This document shows, in pieces, positions 5,702-12,729 of a stretch of DNA of 13,324 nt. The position numbers and the translations under genes are program-made. The stretch lies in the NCBI GenBank assembly GCA_039811865.1, contig JBDHZK010000070.1, forward strand, positions 1 through 13,324, given 5' to 3'. Every line of letters begins with the position of its first letter. Positions within the stretch are counted from its first letter, which is position 1. This stretch comes from JBDHZK01 sp039811865 (GTDB taxonomy: Bacteria > Actinomycetota > Actinomycetes > Propionibacteriales > Propionibacteriaceae). The notes beneath the pieces were generated by a model. That model had not been told where the DNA came from and made no database searches. It worked only from the letters and a program-made list of their open reading frames with translations.

Positions 5702-7135
5702 GTGCGCACGCTGCTTGAGTTCCTGCGGCTGACGCGCGCGTCCGGACGGCTGTGGTGGCGCTATCTCCCCCGCCTGGGCGCCTGGTTCTGCGTCGGCTAC
5801 GGGGTTCATCTGTTGGCCGGATACTTCTCGACCCTCCTGGGCCCCATCAACAAGCTGGCGGCCACGCTCGTGTTCGTCGCGGGGGTCGTCGCTTGGGTGG
5901 CCACGCTGGTGCTGATGATCCAGAGTCTGGCTGCCTCGGTGCCGTCCCCGGCGCCGGGCGCAGCCGCGTCACCGCGGGCCCCGTCCAAGCCGCTGGACGC
6001 GGTCGTCCAGAGCGTGGGCCCGTTCATGGCGGTCTACGCGCTGTGGGGGCTGGCGGAGGCGCAGGTCCGGGAGTTGTTCGAGCAAAACCTGGCCCAACAC
6101 GGCGTGGACGCCACGTCGTACTCGATCAACCTGTCGCAGTGGCCGTTCTACGCGGCCGTCGCCGCCGGAGCGTGGCTGGCGCGGCTGGCGCTGCGCCGCC
6201 TGGTGGATCGCCGCGGCGGACGCGCGCTCGCGGTCGGGTTGGTCCTCGCCGACGGCACATTCATCTTCAGTTCCTTCGTCGCCTTGCGCGCGCTCGGCCA
6301 GGCGGTTACCACCTGGGTCAAGACGCGGGTGTTGTGGCAGTGGCTCCTCGGGGCGCGGGAGGCGCTGTTGGCTTGGATACCTGACTGGCGGATGTTCGGC
6401 CAGAGCTTGCCCGAGGCCGTCCGCACCTTCACCGCCACCTTGTGGACGGACCTGGCACCGGGTTTCGCCAACGCCGTCCTGCTGCCGCTGCTGTGGCTGG
6501 CGCTGACGGCGACGGTGCTGGGCCAGCACTTCTCCGCGGGCGAGCTTTTCGCCGGTACCCGCGCGGCGCCGCTGGCCGAACGGATCGGCCGGCAGACCAG
6601 GCGGATCCGCGAGTCCCGGTTCGTGGCCGCTGGACGCTGGGGGCGGGTCGCGTCCTGGGCCACCGCCGACCTCCGCGAGAAGTACCTTCCCGTGGCGCAC
6701 GCGCTGCGGCTGCTGACGGGGGCGGGCCCACGATTCGTCGGCGCCTACCTGGTGCTCGTCGCACTGCTCGGCTTGGTCGAGCGCCTGGTCAGCCGCGCCA
6801 TCCAACTCTTGATCGGGCCGCAGCGCCTGCCGGTCACGCTCGCGTACCTCCCGGCCCTGGGATTGGCGACGGGCTTGGTGTTCACCACCGGAGCCGTCGC
6901 GGTCTATGTAGCAGCCTTCCGCCGCGGGCTCCGCTTCGCGTTCGACTCCGCGAGGAGCCACCCGACCGGCGCCACCGCGGCCGAGGCGACGAAGCCTGGC
7001 CACGAAGCTCGGCTAGGGGCGCAGCCCGACGCTGGTGCCGAGGTCGGGGAAGCGGAGCTGGATGAGGTAATCCCCGGTAGCGGACGCCGGCACGACCCAG
7101 AAGAGCTTCGACGTCTTGGGCGAGGTGACGCCTAG
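5702..7135 (+). CDS. multi-pass membrane protein of unknown function
   Basis: A 477-residue protein with about eight hydrophobic segments (roughly residues 24-45, 52-77, 102-120, 147-165, 174-197, 255-275, 343-363 and 383-405). A Pro/Ala-rich loop lies at 80-97, and a basic cytoplasmic-type loop with many Arg at 289-315. I recognise no transporter, enzyme or channel signature, so no function is proposed. GTG 5702 is set by the TAGGTT element 6 bases upstream. The hydrophilic tail after about residue 437 runs antisense through the last 123 bp of the convergent gene. In another frame a stop lies at 7014-7016, right beside that gene's own stop, so a natural end near 7016 after a one-base indel is possible. 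The membrane part is certainly coding; the tail is doubtful. Confidence 0.75.
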   Translation: MRTLLEFLRLTRASGRLWWRYLPRLGAWFCVGYGVHLLAGYFSTLLGPINKLAATLVFVAGVVAWVATLVLMIQSLAASVPSPAPGAAASPRAPSKPLDAVVQSVGPFMAVYALWGLAEAQVRELFEQNLAQHGVDATSYSINLSQWPFYAAVAAGAWLARLALRRLVDRRGGRALAVGLVLADGTFIFSSFVALRALGQAVTTWVKTRVLWQWLLGAREALLAWIPDWRMFGQSLPEAVRTFTATLWTDLAPGFANAVLLPLLWLALTATVLGQHFSAGELFAGTRAAPLAERIGRQTRRIRESRFVAAGRWGRVASWATADLREKYLPVAHALRLLTGAGPRFVGAYLVLVALLGLVERLVSRAIQLLIGPQRLPVTLAYLPALGLATGLVFTTGAVAVYVAAFRRGLRFAFDSARSHPTGATAAEATKPGHEARLGAQPDAGAEVGEAELDEVIPGSGRRHDPEELRRLGRGDA

Positions 7136-7528
7136 ACCGGTGGCGCAGAAACTCACGCCGACGCTGCCGAGCTTGGCAGCCACGTCCCAGTCGTTCTTCC
7201 ACTCCTGACCGCCCGCCTCCAGGTAGCCGTCGCAGCCCAGCCGCTCGACGGCCGCCGGATCCGAGACGGTGAGCCGCACCGACAGCGCCACGATCTTCGC
7301 CCCGGTCGGGGCGGCCACGGCCGAGCCGTCGGCGTCCAGCGCGTCCGCTCGATCGGCGACCGTCACCGAGTCGAAGCGAAGCCGTGCCCCCGGCAGGTCG
7401 GTTCCCTCCCCCGGTCGCAGGGTCACGCTCACCGGCGGAATCAGATTCGCGTACCGCTGCCAGCCGACATAGCCGCAGACCCCGGCGCCGAACAGCATCG
7501 CCGCGACGAACCAGGCCCACACCCTCAC
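7013..7528 (-). CDS. membrane-anchored beta-sandwich protein, third gene of the cassette
   Basis: A 171-residue protein with an N-terminal membrane segment (about 3-22), then an extracytoplasmic beta domain. Its parts are ARLRFDSVTVAD at 48-59, a strand KIVALSVRLTV at 78-88, CDGYLEAGGQEW at 99-110, and a closing hairpin FWVVPASATGDYLIQLRF at 143-160. Cys99 and Cys128 could form a disulfide. The same four-part layout is found in the two genes upstream. It resembles DUF4352/MPT63-type immunoglobulin-like folds, although this link is from pattern only. GTG 7528 overlaps the preceding stop as GTGA. The 3' end overlaps the tail of the convergent membrane protein gene. Because the conserved closing hairpin is encoded in the overlap, this reading frame is likely genuine to its end. 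Function unknown. Confidence 0.72.
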   Translation of the reverse strand: MRVWAWFVAAMLFGAGVCGYVGWQRYANLIPPVSVTLRPGEGTDLPGARLRFDSVTVADRADALDADGSAVAAPTGAKIVALSVRLTVSDPAAVERLGCDGYLEAGGQEWKNDWDVAAKLGSVGVSFCATGLGVTSPKTSKLFWVVPASATGDYLIQLRFPDLGTSVGLRP

Positions 7529-8076
7529 CTGGTCACCTGCGTCGAGGCGGCAGGCATGGAGACGGACCTGCGCGTGGAAGCGTTCGCGACCACGTCCGGG
7601 AACCGCAGCGCACCGGCGAATACCTGCACGAAGCCCTCCCGAACGGGGCCGAGCACCAGCGTGGCCCCGGTCACGCGCTCACCGGGCACCTCGAACACAA
7701 CCGTCCCGAACCCGGTGAACCCGGCGTTGATCGCGGGTGGCCGGGCGACGACCCCCTCGGTGCGTTCCGCATAGACGTGTCCGTCCACGGTGTGCAGTCG
7801 CGCGGGAACGCTTTGCCGGTAGCCGTGGACGCGGACCTCGACCCCGATCACGACGAAGCGAGCGGCCGTCGACATGGTCGCGCCCGATCTGCCGATCAGC
7901 AGGCGCGCGACGGCAACCGAGGTCACCCGCGCCTCCAGCGACGGGCTGCGCGCCCAGCCGTCCGGGCCGCGATCGGCGTAGGCGATGCCCGGCCCGTCCG
8001 GTTTGCCCACGAAGGTCAGCACGGCGACCAGGACGAGACAGACCGCGAGCGCGGACAGGGCCCGGGCCGTCCTCAC
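7525..8076 (-). CDS. membrane-anchored beta-sandwich protein, second gene of the cassette
   Basis: A 183-residue protein with a hydrophobic N-terminus (residues 5-23) that may be an anchor or an uncleaved signal, with no lipobox around its Cys13. The domain then shows LEARVTSVAVA (47-57), a long strand FVVIGVEVRV (74-83), LHTVDGHVYAE (94-104), and a closing hairpin GTVVFEVPGERVTGATLVL (124-142). These align with the corresponding parts of the flanking genes. GTG 8076 overlaps the previous TGA by four bases (GTGA), and its own TGA overlaps the next GTG the same way, so the three products are probably made at matched levels and may act together. No enzymatic residues are apparent. Binding or scaffold duty at the cell surface is an inference; function is unknown. 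Confidence 0.72.
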   Translation of the reverse strand: MRTARALSALAVCLVLVAVLTFVGKPDGPGIAYADRGPDGWARSPSLEARVTSVAVARLLIGRSGATMSTAARFVVIGVEVRVHGYRQSVPARLHTVDGHVYAERTEGVVARPPAINAGFTGFGTVVFEVPGERVTGATLVLGPVREGFVQVFAGALRFPDVVANASTRRSVSMPAASTQVTR

Positions 8077-8645
8077 TTGGTGCGCCGATCCGGGCAGGGG
8101 ACGTCGATCCGAGCGGCCTCGCCGGTGAACCTCCAGGTGTCCGCGAACAGCAGCCCTGGGGACGGCTCCTCATCGAACAACCGGACCCGCAACACCTTGC
8201 CGGAGGCCCACGGCGCGACCAGCTTCCATTCCAGGTAGACATCCAGCGGGACGTCCGGGTCGAAATCGCCTTCGCGATCCGGCGCGCGCCAAAGGGTCGC
8301 CTCATGCGCCGTCCCGTCGGGAAACAGCGCCACCAGCGTCCCGGTGGCCGGCGCGTACAGCGATTGCGCGGTGATGTTCACCACCCGCAGCCACAGCCGC
8401 ACGGTTGGTTCGGTCTGGTAGCTCTCGTCCAACGCCTGGTCGACCACCGCCGCCGAACGCACGGTGATCTCCCAGCGGGCCAACCGCACCGGCGCCTCCG
8501 GCGCCACCTGCTCTCCCCGGACGACCGCCGTCCGGAAGCCGCCGAGGCCACCCACGATCACGGCGAGCGCGCCGAGTAGCGCAAGCGGGACCAGCCAGGC
8601 CAAGACGACGTCGCGTCCCCTGGCCGGGTGCCTCGCTGCGCTCAC
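8073..8645 (-). CDS. membrane-anchored beta-sandwich protein, first gene of the cassette
   Basis: A 190-residue protein with a basic N-terminus (RHPARGRD), one strong membrane helix (about 13-34) and an outside domain. The domain parts are WEITVRSAAVV at 58-68, VRLWLRVVN at 82-90, LVALFPDGTAHEA at 104-116, and a closing hairpin LEWKLVAPWASGKVLRVRL at 138-156. An extra C-terminal segment with one Cys (184) follows. The repeating pattern across the three genes suggests tandem duplication followed by strong divergence. GTG 8645 is supported by TATGTT ending 6 bases upstream. The gene lies 60 bases after the phoH-like stop on the same strand, so read-through from phoH is also possible. I do not recognise a named family with confidence; a DUF4352-like fold is the best guess. 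Confidence 0.72.
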   Translation of the reverse strand: MSAARHPARGRDVVLAWLVPLALLGALAVIVGGLGGFRTAVVRGEQVAPEAPVRLARWEITVRSAAVVDQALDESYQTEPTVRLWLRVVNITAQSLYAPATGTLVALFPDGTAHEATLWRAPDREGDFDPDVPLDVYLEWKLVAPWASGKVLRVRLFDEEPSPGLLFADTWRFTGEAARIDVPCPDRRTK

Positions 8646-8651
8646 GGCGGC

Positions 8652-8657
8652 AACATA
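8652..8657 (-). promoter_or_regulatory. -10 element (TATGTT), leaderless promoter for the three-gene cassette
   Basis: On the minus strand TATGTT is close to the TATAAT consensus and fits TAnnnT. It ends exactly 6 bases before GTG 8645, with no Shine-Dalgarno sequence in between. It is the best -10 in the 60-base gap after the phoH-like gene and would drive all three overlapping genes. Confidence 0.5.
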
Positions 8658-8705
8658 GCCTCACCCCGTGGCAGGCATAACCCCCCAAGCCGACGACCGG
8701 TGGCG

Positions 8706-10061
8706 CTAAAGCGACACGTCCTCGAGCAGGTCCGTCACCAGAGCCGCGATCGGCGAGCGCTCCGAGCGGGTGAGGGTGACGTGGGCGAACAGTGGATGAC
8801 CCTTCAGCTTCTCCACGACCGCAACGACACCGTCGTGCCGGCCGACGCGGAGGTTGTCGCGCTGGGCGACGTCGTGGGTCAAGACGACCCGGGAACCCTG
8901 CCCGATCCGGCTCAGCACGGTCAGCAAGACATTGCGTTCGAGCGATTGCGCCTCGTCGACGATCACGAATGCGTTGTGCAGCGACCGGCCCCGAATGTGG
9001 GTGAGCGGGAGCACCTCCAGCATGTCCCGGGCGAGGACCTCCTCGATCACGTTCTTGTTCGTGACCGAGGAGAGGGTGTCGAAGACCGCCTGCGCCCAGG
9101 GCGCCATCTTCTCCCCCTCGCTGCCCGGCAGATAGCCGAGTTCCTGACCGCCCACCGCGTACAGGGGACGAAACACGATCACCTTGTCGTGCTGCCGGCG
9201 CTCCAGGACGGCCTCCAGCCCGGCGCACAGCGCGAGTGCGGACTTGCCGGTGCCGGCCCGCCCGCCTAGGGAGACGATGCCGACGGCCGGGTCCAGCAGC
9301 AGGTCCAGCGCGACCCGCTGTTCGGCGGAACGGCCGTGGATGCCGAAGCAGTCACGGTCCGACCTGATCAGCTTCACCTCCCCGCCGGGCAGCCTCCGAC
9401 CGAGCGCGGACGAGCCGCCGCCGTGCAGCACCAAACCGGTGTGGCAGGGCAAAGCGGCGGTCTGAGCCAAGACGGCGCGCCCGGTTGAGTAGAGCGCGTC
9501 GATCTCCTCGGGGCTCACCGAAACCTCCGCGATCCCCGACCACTCCGCCGATACCGCCAGCTCGGCTCGGTACTCCTGCGCGGGCAGGCCAACGGACGCC
9601 GCCTTGACCCGCATCGGCAGATCCTTGCTGACCAGGACGACGTCGCGGCCCTCGGCGCGCGAGTTGAGGGCTACCGCGAGGATCCGCGAATCGTTGTCGC
9701 CCATCCGGAACCCGGGCGGTAGCACCTGCGGGTCGGTGTGGTTCAGCTCAACGCGCAGCGTGCCGCCGTCCTCGTTGACCGGCACCGGGGCGTCCAAGCG
9801 GCCGTGTTCGGTGCGCAGATCGTCGAGGAAGCGCAGCGCCGTGCGGGCGAAGAAGCCGATCTCCGGATGGTTGCGTTTGCCCTCCAACTCGCTGATCACC
9901 ACCAGCGGCAGGACGACCTCGTGCTCGGCGAAGCGCCGCAAGGCGTGCGGATCGCTGAGCAGTACGGAGGTGTCCACGACGTACATCCGCTGGGCCGGCG
10001 CCTGGTGGCGGCCGCGGGTGGCTGGGGCGATGATGGGCTGGTCTGCGGTCAGGACGTGCAC
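8706..10061 (-). CDS. phoH2: PIN-PhoH family ATPase/ribonuclease (PhoH2-like)
   Basis: A 451-residue two-domain protein. An N-terminal PIN nuclease domain starts at about residue 26 (MYVVDTSVLLSDP). Its candidate metal ligands are Asp30, Glu58/Glu60, the MGDNDSR acidic cluster at 120-126, and Asp147 in VSKD. A C-terminal PhoH ATPase domain has Walker A GRAGTGKS (267-274), Walker B VIVDEAQ (366-372) and a THD sensor at 395-397. Known mycobacterial PhoH2 proteins act as ATP-dependent RNA helicase/ribonucleases, so an RNA-processing role in the cytoplasm is expected. GTG 10061 is chosen because AGGAAGG (10068-10074) lies 6 bases upstream. ATG 9986 would begin directly at the PIN domain, and the frame also extends to a GTG at 10103. 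No antitoxin gene is present beside it in the window. Confidence 0.9.
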   Translation of the reverse strand: MHVLTADQPIIAPATRGRHQAPAQRMYVVDTSVLLSDPHALRRFAEHEVVLPLVVISELEGKRNHPEIGFFARTALRFLDDLRTEHGRLDAPVPVNEDGGTLRVELNHTDPQVLPPGFRMGDNDSRILAVALNSRAEGRDVVLVSKDLPMRVKAASVGLPAQEYRAELAVSAEWSGIAEVSVSPEEIDALYSTGRAVLAQTAALPCHTGLVLHGGGSSALGRRLPGGEVKLIRSDRDCFGIHGRSAEQRVALDLLLDPAVGIVSLGGRAGTGKSALALCAGLEAVLERRQHDKVIVFRPLYAVGGQELGYLPGSEGEKMAPWAQAVFDTLSSVTNKNVIEEVLARDMLEVLPLTHIRGRSLHNAFVIVDEAQSLERNVLLTVLSRIGQGSRVVLTHDVAQRDNLRVGRHDGVVAVVEKLKGHPLFAHVTLTRSERSPIAALVTDLLEDVSL

Positions 10062-10099
10062 GGCGAGCCTTCCTGGGACCGCGCTCCACCTGGCCCGGT

Positions 10100-10118
10100 C
10101 CACGATTCGTGGTTAACC
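10100..10118. promoter_or_regulatory. two adjoining palindromes, candidate operator
   Basis: CCACGATTCGTGG (10100-10112) is a perfect 6+1+6 palindrome, and it overlaps GGTTAACC (10111-10118), a perfect 8-base palindrome. They sit about 40-55 bases before the phoH-like start and well upstream of GH31. A sugar-responsive regulator of GH31 or a phoH regulator could bind here; no regulator gene is visible in the window. Confidence 0.35.
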
Positions 10119-10309
10119 GGGGGCGGAGCCTGGTGAGGGCCCGCGGGTCGAGCTCAATCGAGCCGGACGTCGCATCCGTTGCCTCCGAGGCGGGCGGCTT
10201 CCCCTCCGCCCGTGACTCGAATGTAGATGGCCCCCGACCGCAACTGGGGACGCGCGCCGTCCGGACGTCCCTCGTTCACCGGAGCGTCACTGGCCTTGCG
10301 GGGTTCTGG

Positions 10310-10341
10310 TTGACCGCTCCAGCCGCCATCACTCCTAGACT
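10310..10341 (+). promoter_or_regulatory. leaderless promoter for GH31 gene (TTGACC ... TAGACT)
   Basis: TAGACT (10336-10341) fits TAnnnT and ends 7 bases before ATG 10349. TTGACC (10310-10315) resembles a -35, but the gap of 20 bases is longer than ideal. No Shine-Dalgarno sequence precedes the ATG, which supports transcription beginning at the start codon. Confidence 0.5.
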
Positions 10342-10348
10342 CGCGGCC

Positions 10349-12712
10349 ATGCCTCTACCCGACCACCTGCGGCCCGCCACGACCCCGCTGGCCGACCCGG
10401 CCGCGAGCGTCGCCGGCGACAACTACCGGATCACGGTGTTGACCGCCCGCCTGCTCCGCCTCGAGTACTCCCCGTCCGGGCGGTTCGAGGACCGGGCGAC
10501 GCAGGTCGTCTGGCATCGGCGCTTCGACGTCCCAGACTTCGAGGTCACCCGGATCCAGACCGGCGTCCGGGTGCGCAACCAGCACTTCCAACTCGACTAC
10601 GACGAACAGCCGTTCAGCCCCAACGGCCTGACCGTCCGCGTGCTCGCCCCTGGCCTGGGCCAGCACAACTTTTGGCGCTTCGCGACGCCCGCCGACCTGC
10701 GTTGGGGCATCCCCACCAACCTCGGCGGCACCGCCCGCACCCTCGACGGTGTCGACGGGGCGGTCGAGCTGTCCGAGGGCCTGGTCAGCGTGATGGGCAT
10801 CGCCGCCCTGGACGACTCCGCGTCGCTCGCCCTGGACGCCGACGGCTGGCCCGCGCCCCGCGTCCCCGGCAACACCGACCTGTACCTGTTCGTCCACGGG
10901 CACGACGCGGCGGGCGTCTTGGCCGACTTCTACGCCCTCACCGGTCCGCAGCCCCTGCTGCCTCGCTTCGCGCTGGGCAACTGGTGGAGCCGTTACCACC
11001 GGTATTCCGCGGCCGAGTACGAAGCCCTGATGGACCGCTTTGCCGCCGAGCGGCTGCCCTTCAGCGTCGGCGTCATCGACATGGACTGGCACCTCGTCGA
11101 CGTCGACCCCGCCTACGGCTCGGGGTGGACGGGTTACACCTGGAACCGAGAGCTGTTCCCCGACCCGGACGCCTTCCTGGCCGGTCTGCACGAACGCGGG
11201 TTGAAGGTGGCGTTGAACGTCCATCCCGCCGACGGTGTGCGCGCGTTCGAGGACTGCTATCCGGCAGTGGCGGCCGCGCTTGGCGTCGACCCGGCATCGG
11301 AGCAGCCGATCGAGTTCGACATCGCCGATCCCAAGTTCGCGGCGGCCTACTTCGAACAGGTCCACCACCCGATGGAGCGCCAGGGCGTGGACTTTTGGTG
11401 GGTCGATTGGCAACAGGGCGGCGCCAGCTCGATCCCCGGCCTCGACCCGTTGTGGCTGCTGAACCACCTGCACTTCCTCGACAGCGGGCGCGATGGACGC
11501 CGTCCGCTCACCTTCTCCCGCTTCGCCGGCCCCGGCTCCCACCGCTATCCGATCGGTTTCAGCGGCGACTCGGTGAACTCGTGGGCGTCGCTGGAGTTCC
11601 AGCCGTACTTCACTGCGACCGCCAGCAACATCGGCTACGGCTGGTGGAGCCACGACATCGGAGGTCACATGTGGGGCGCCCGCAGCGACGAGTTGGTCGC
11701 GCGCTGGTTCCAGTTGGGCACGTTCTCGCCGATCAACCGGCTGCACTCCACGCAGAACCCGTTCCAGGGCAAGGAACCCTGGCGCTACGACCTGGACTGC
11801 CAGGTCGCGATGGGCGACGCGCTCCGCTTGCGCCACCGGCTGCTGCCCTATCTCTACACCATGAACGCGCGCGCCCACTTCGACGCCCTGCCGCTGGTGC
11901 GTCCCCTCTACCATCTCGATCCGCGGCTGGACGCGATCCAGTCGCCGAACACCTACTTCTTCGGCAGCGAGTTGCTCGTGGCCGCGATCACGACCCCGCG
12001 CCAGCCGGCGCTGAAGGTGGCCAAGGTGCGCACCTGGCTGCCCGCCGGGCGCTGGACCGACATCTTCACCGGCGTCGCCTACACCGGCGGACGCTGGGTG
12101 CAGTTCCACCGCAGGCTGGACGAGTACCCCGTCCTGGCCAAGGCCGGCGCGATCCTGCCGCTGCTCGGCGGGGACGACCTGGGCGTGGCGAACCCGCGCT
12201 CGCTCGAGGTGCGCGTCTACGCCGGCGCGGACGGCGTCCTGCAGCTCTACGAGGACGACGACGCGGCCACGCCGAGAGCCGTCCGGACGACGCTGCGCTA
12301 TGACGATTCCGCGGGGACCTTCGCGATCGAACCGGCCCGCGGCGAGTTGGACGTCGTCCCGGAGGTCCGCTCGTACGTGCTCAAGGTGGTCGGGCTGGCC
12401 GACGTGGACGCGGAGAGCCACGCCGCCAGCTACGACCCGGCGACGAACACCCTCACCGTAGAGGTGGGTGACGTCCCCACCGTCGCAGGCGCGATCGTCC
12501 GACTCACACCGACGCGCCGCCTGGCCGGCCCGGACGTCACCCCGCGCGTCTTCGAACTGCTGCAAAGGGCGGAGATCGACTACGCGGTGAAGGACGCGAT
12601 CTGGGCGGTCTTCGAGGCGTCCGCGGACCCGGTCGAACGGGCCCGCGGCGTCGCCGGCCTCGGGCTCGACCCGGAGTTGTTGGACGTCCTGAACGAACTG
12701 CTACTGACCTGA
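10349..12712 (+). CDS. glycoside hydrolase family 31 (alpha-glycosidase)
   Basis: A 787-residue enzyme that hydrolyses a terminal alpha-glycoside by the retaining mechanism. There is no signal peptide, so it acts in the cytoplasm on imported oligosaccharide. An N-terminal beta-sandwich (about 1-200) leads to the TIM barrel, which begins LPRFALGNWWSRYHRYS (204-220) and contains VGVIDMDWH (240-248). The nucleophile motif is WWVDWQQG with Asp353, in place of the common WIDMNEP, and the probable acid/base is Asp407 in FSGDS. YGWWSHDIGGHMWG (430-443) and the substrate-pocket run INRLHS (462-467) follow. The C-terminal beta domains are extended by a helical tail from about 730. The substrate cannot be named: glucose, xylose and N-acetylgalactosamine linkages are all known in the family. 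Start ATG 10349 follows from the promoter spacing and the onset of family-like sequence. Confidence 0.9.
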   Translation: MPLPDHLRPATTPLADPAASVAGDNYRITVLTARLLRLEYSPSGRFEDRATQVVWHRRFDVPDFEVTRIQTGVRVRNQHFQLDYDEQPFSPNGLTVRVLAPGLGQHNFWRFATPADLRWGIPTNLGGTARTLDGVDGAVELSEGLVSVMGIAALDDSASLALDADGWPAPRVPGNTDLYLFVHGHDAAGVLADFYALTGPQPLLPRFALGNWWSRYHRYSAAEYEALMDRFAAERLPFSVGVIDMDWHLVDVDPAYGSGWTGYTWNRELFPDPDAFLAGLHERGLKVALNVHPADGVRAFEDCYPAVAAALGVDPASEQPIEFDIADPKFAAAYFEQVHHPMERQGVDFWWVDWQQGGASSIPGLDPLWLLNHLHFLDSGRDGRRPLTFSRFAGPGSHRYPIGFSGDSVNSWASLEFQPYFTATASNIGYGWWSHDIGGHMWGARSDELVARWFQLGTFSPINRLHSTQNPFQGKEPWRYDLDCQVAMGDALRLRHRLLPYLYTMNARAHFDALPLVRPLYHLDPRLDAIQSPNTYFFGSELLVAAITTPRQPALKVAKVRTWLPAGRWTDIFTGVAYTGGRWVQFHRRLDEYPVLAKAGAILPLLGGDDLGVANPRSLEVRVYAGADGVLQLYEDDDAATPRAVRTTLRYDDSAGTFAIEPARGELDVVPEVRSYVLKVVGLADVDAESHAASYDPATNTLTVEVGDVPTVAGAIVRLTPTRRLAGPDVTPRVFELLQRAEIDYAVKDAIWAVFEASADPVERARGVAGLGLDPELLDVLNELLLT

Positions 12713-12729
12713 CCCTCGCGTCGGGTCAG
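12709..12729. terminator. 7-bp hairpin between convergent genes, candidate bidirectional terminator
   Basis: CTGACCC (12709-12715) and GGGTCAG (12723-12729) are perfect complements around a 7-base loop, and overlap both stop codons. There is no T-tract on either strand, which is common for actinobacterial terminators but lowers confidence. Confidence 0.4.

Larger units (their letters stand above)
10062..10348. other. divergent intergenic region between phoH-like and GH31 genes
   Basis: This 287-base stretch holds the upstream regions of both genes. I see two adjacent palindromes at 10100-10118, the phoH Shine-Dalgarno sequence at 10068-10074 and the GH31 promoter near 10310-10341. The plus frame is open from 10109 into the GH31 gene, but the extra residues are low-complexity and unlike the family, so they are not taken as coding. 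Confidence 0.5.

Noticed and set aside
8706..10061. PIN domain of the phoH-like gene as a toxin-antitoxin module
   Set aside because: No small antitoxin ORF was found directly upstream in 10062-10348, and PIN-PhoH fusions occur in actinobacteria as chromosomal genes without one.
10109..10348. Upstream extension of the GH31 reading frame
   Set aside because: It does not resemble the family N-terminus, and a TAGACT element sits 7 bases before ATG 10349.
10355..12565. Minus-strand open frame of 736 codons opposite GH31
   Set aside because: It lies entirely within the clear GH31 gene. The composition is that of a high-GC antisense shadow and no domain pattern is visible.
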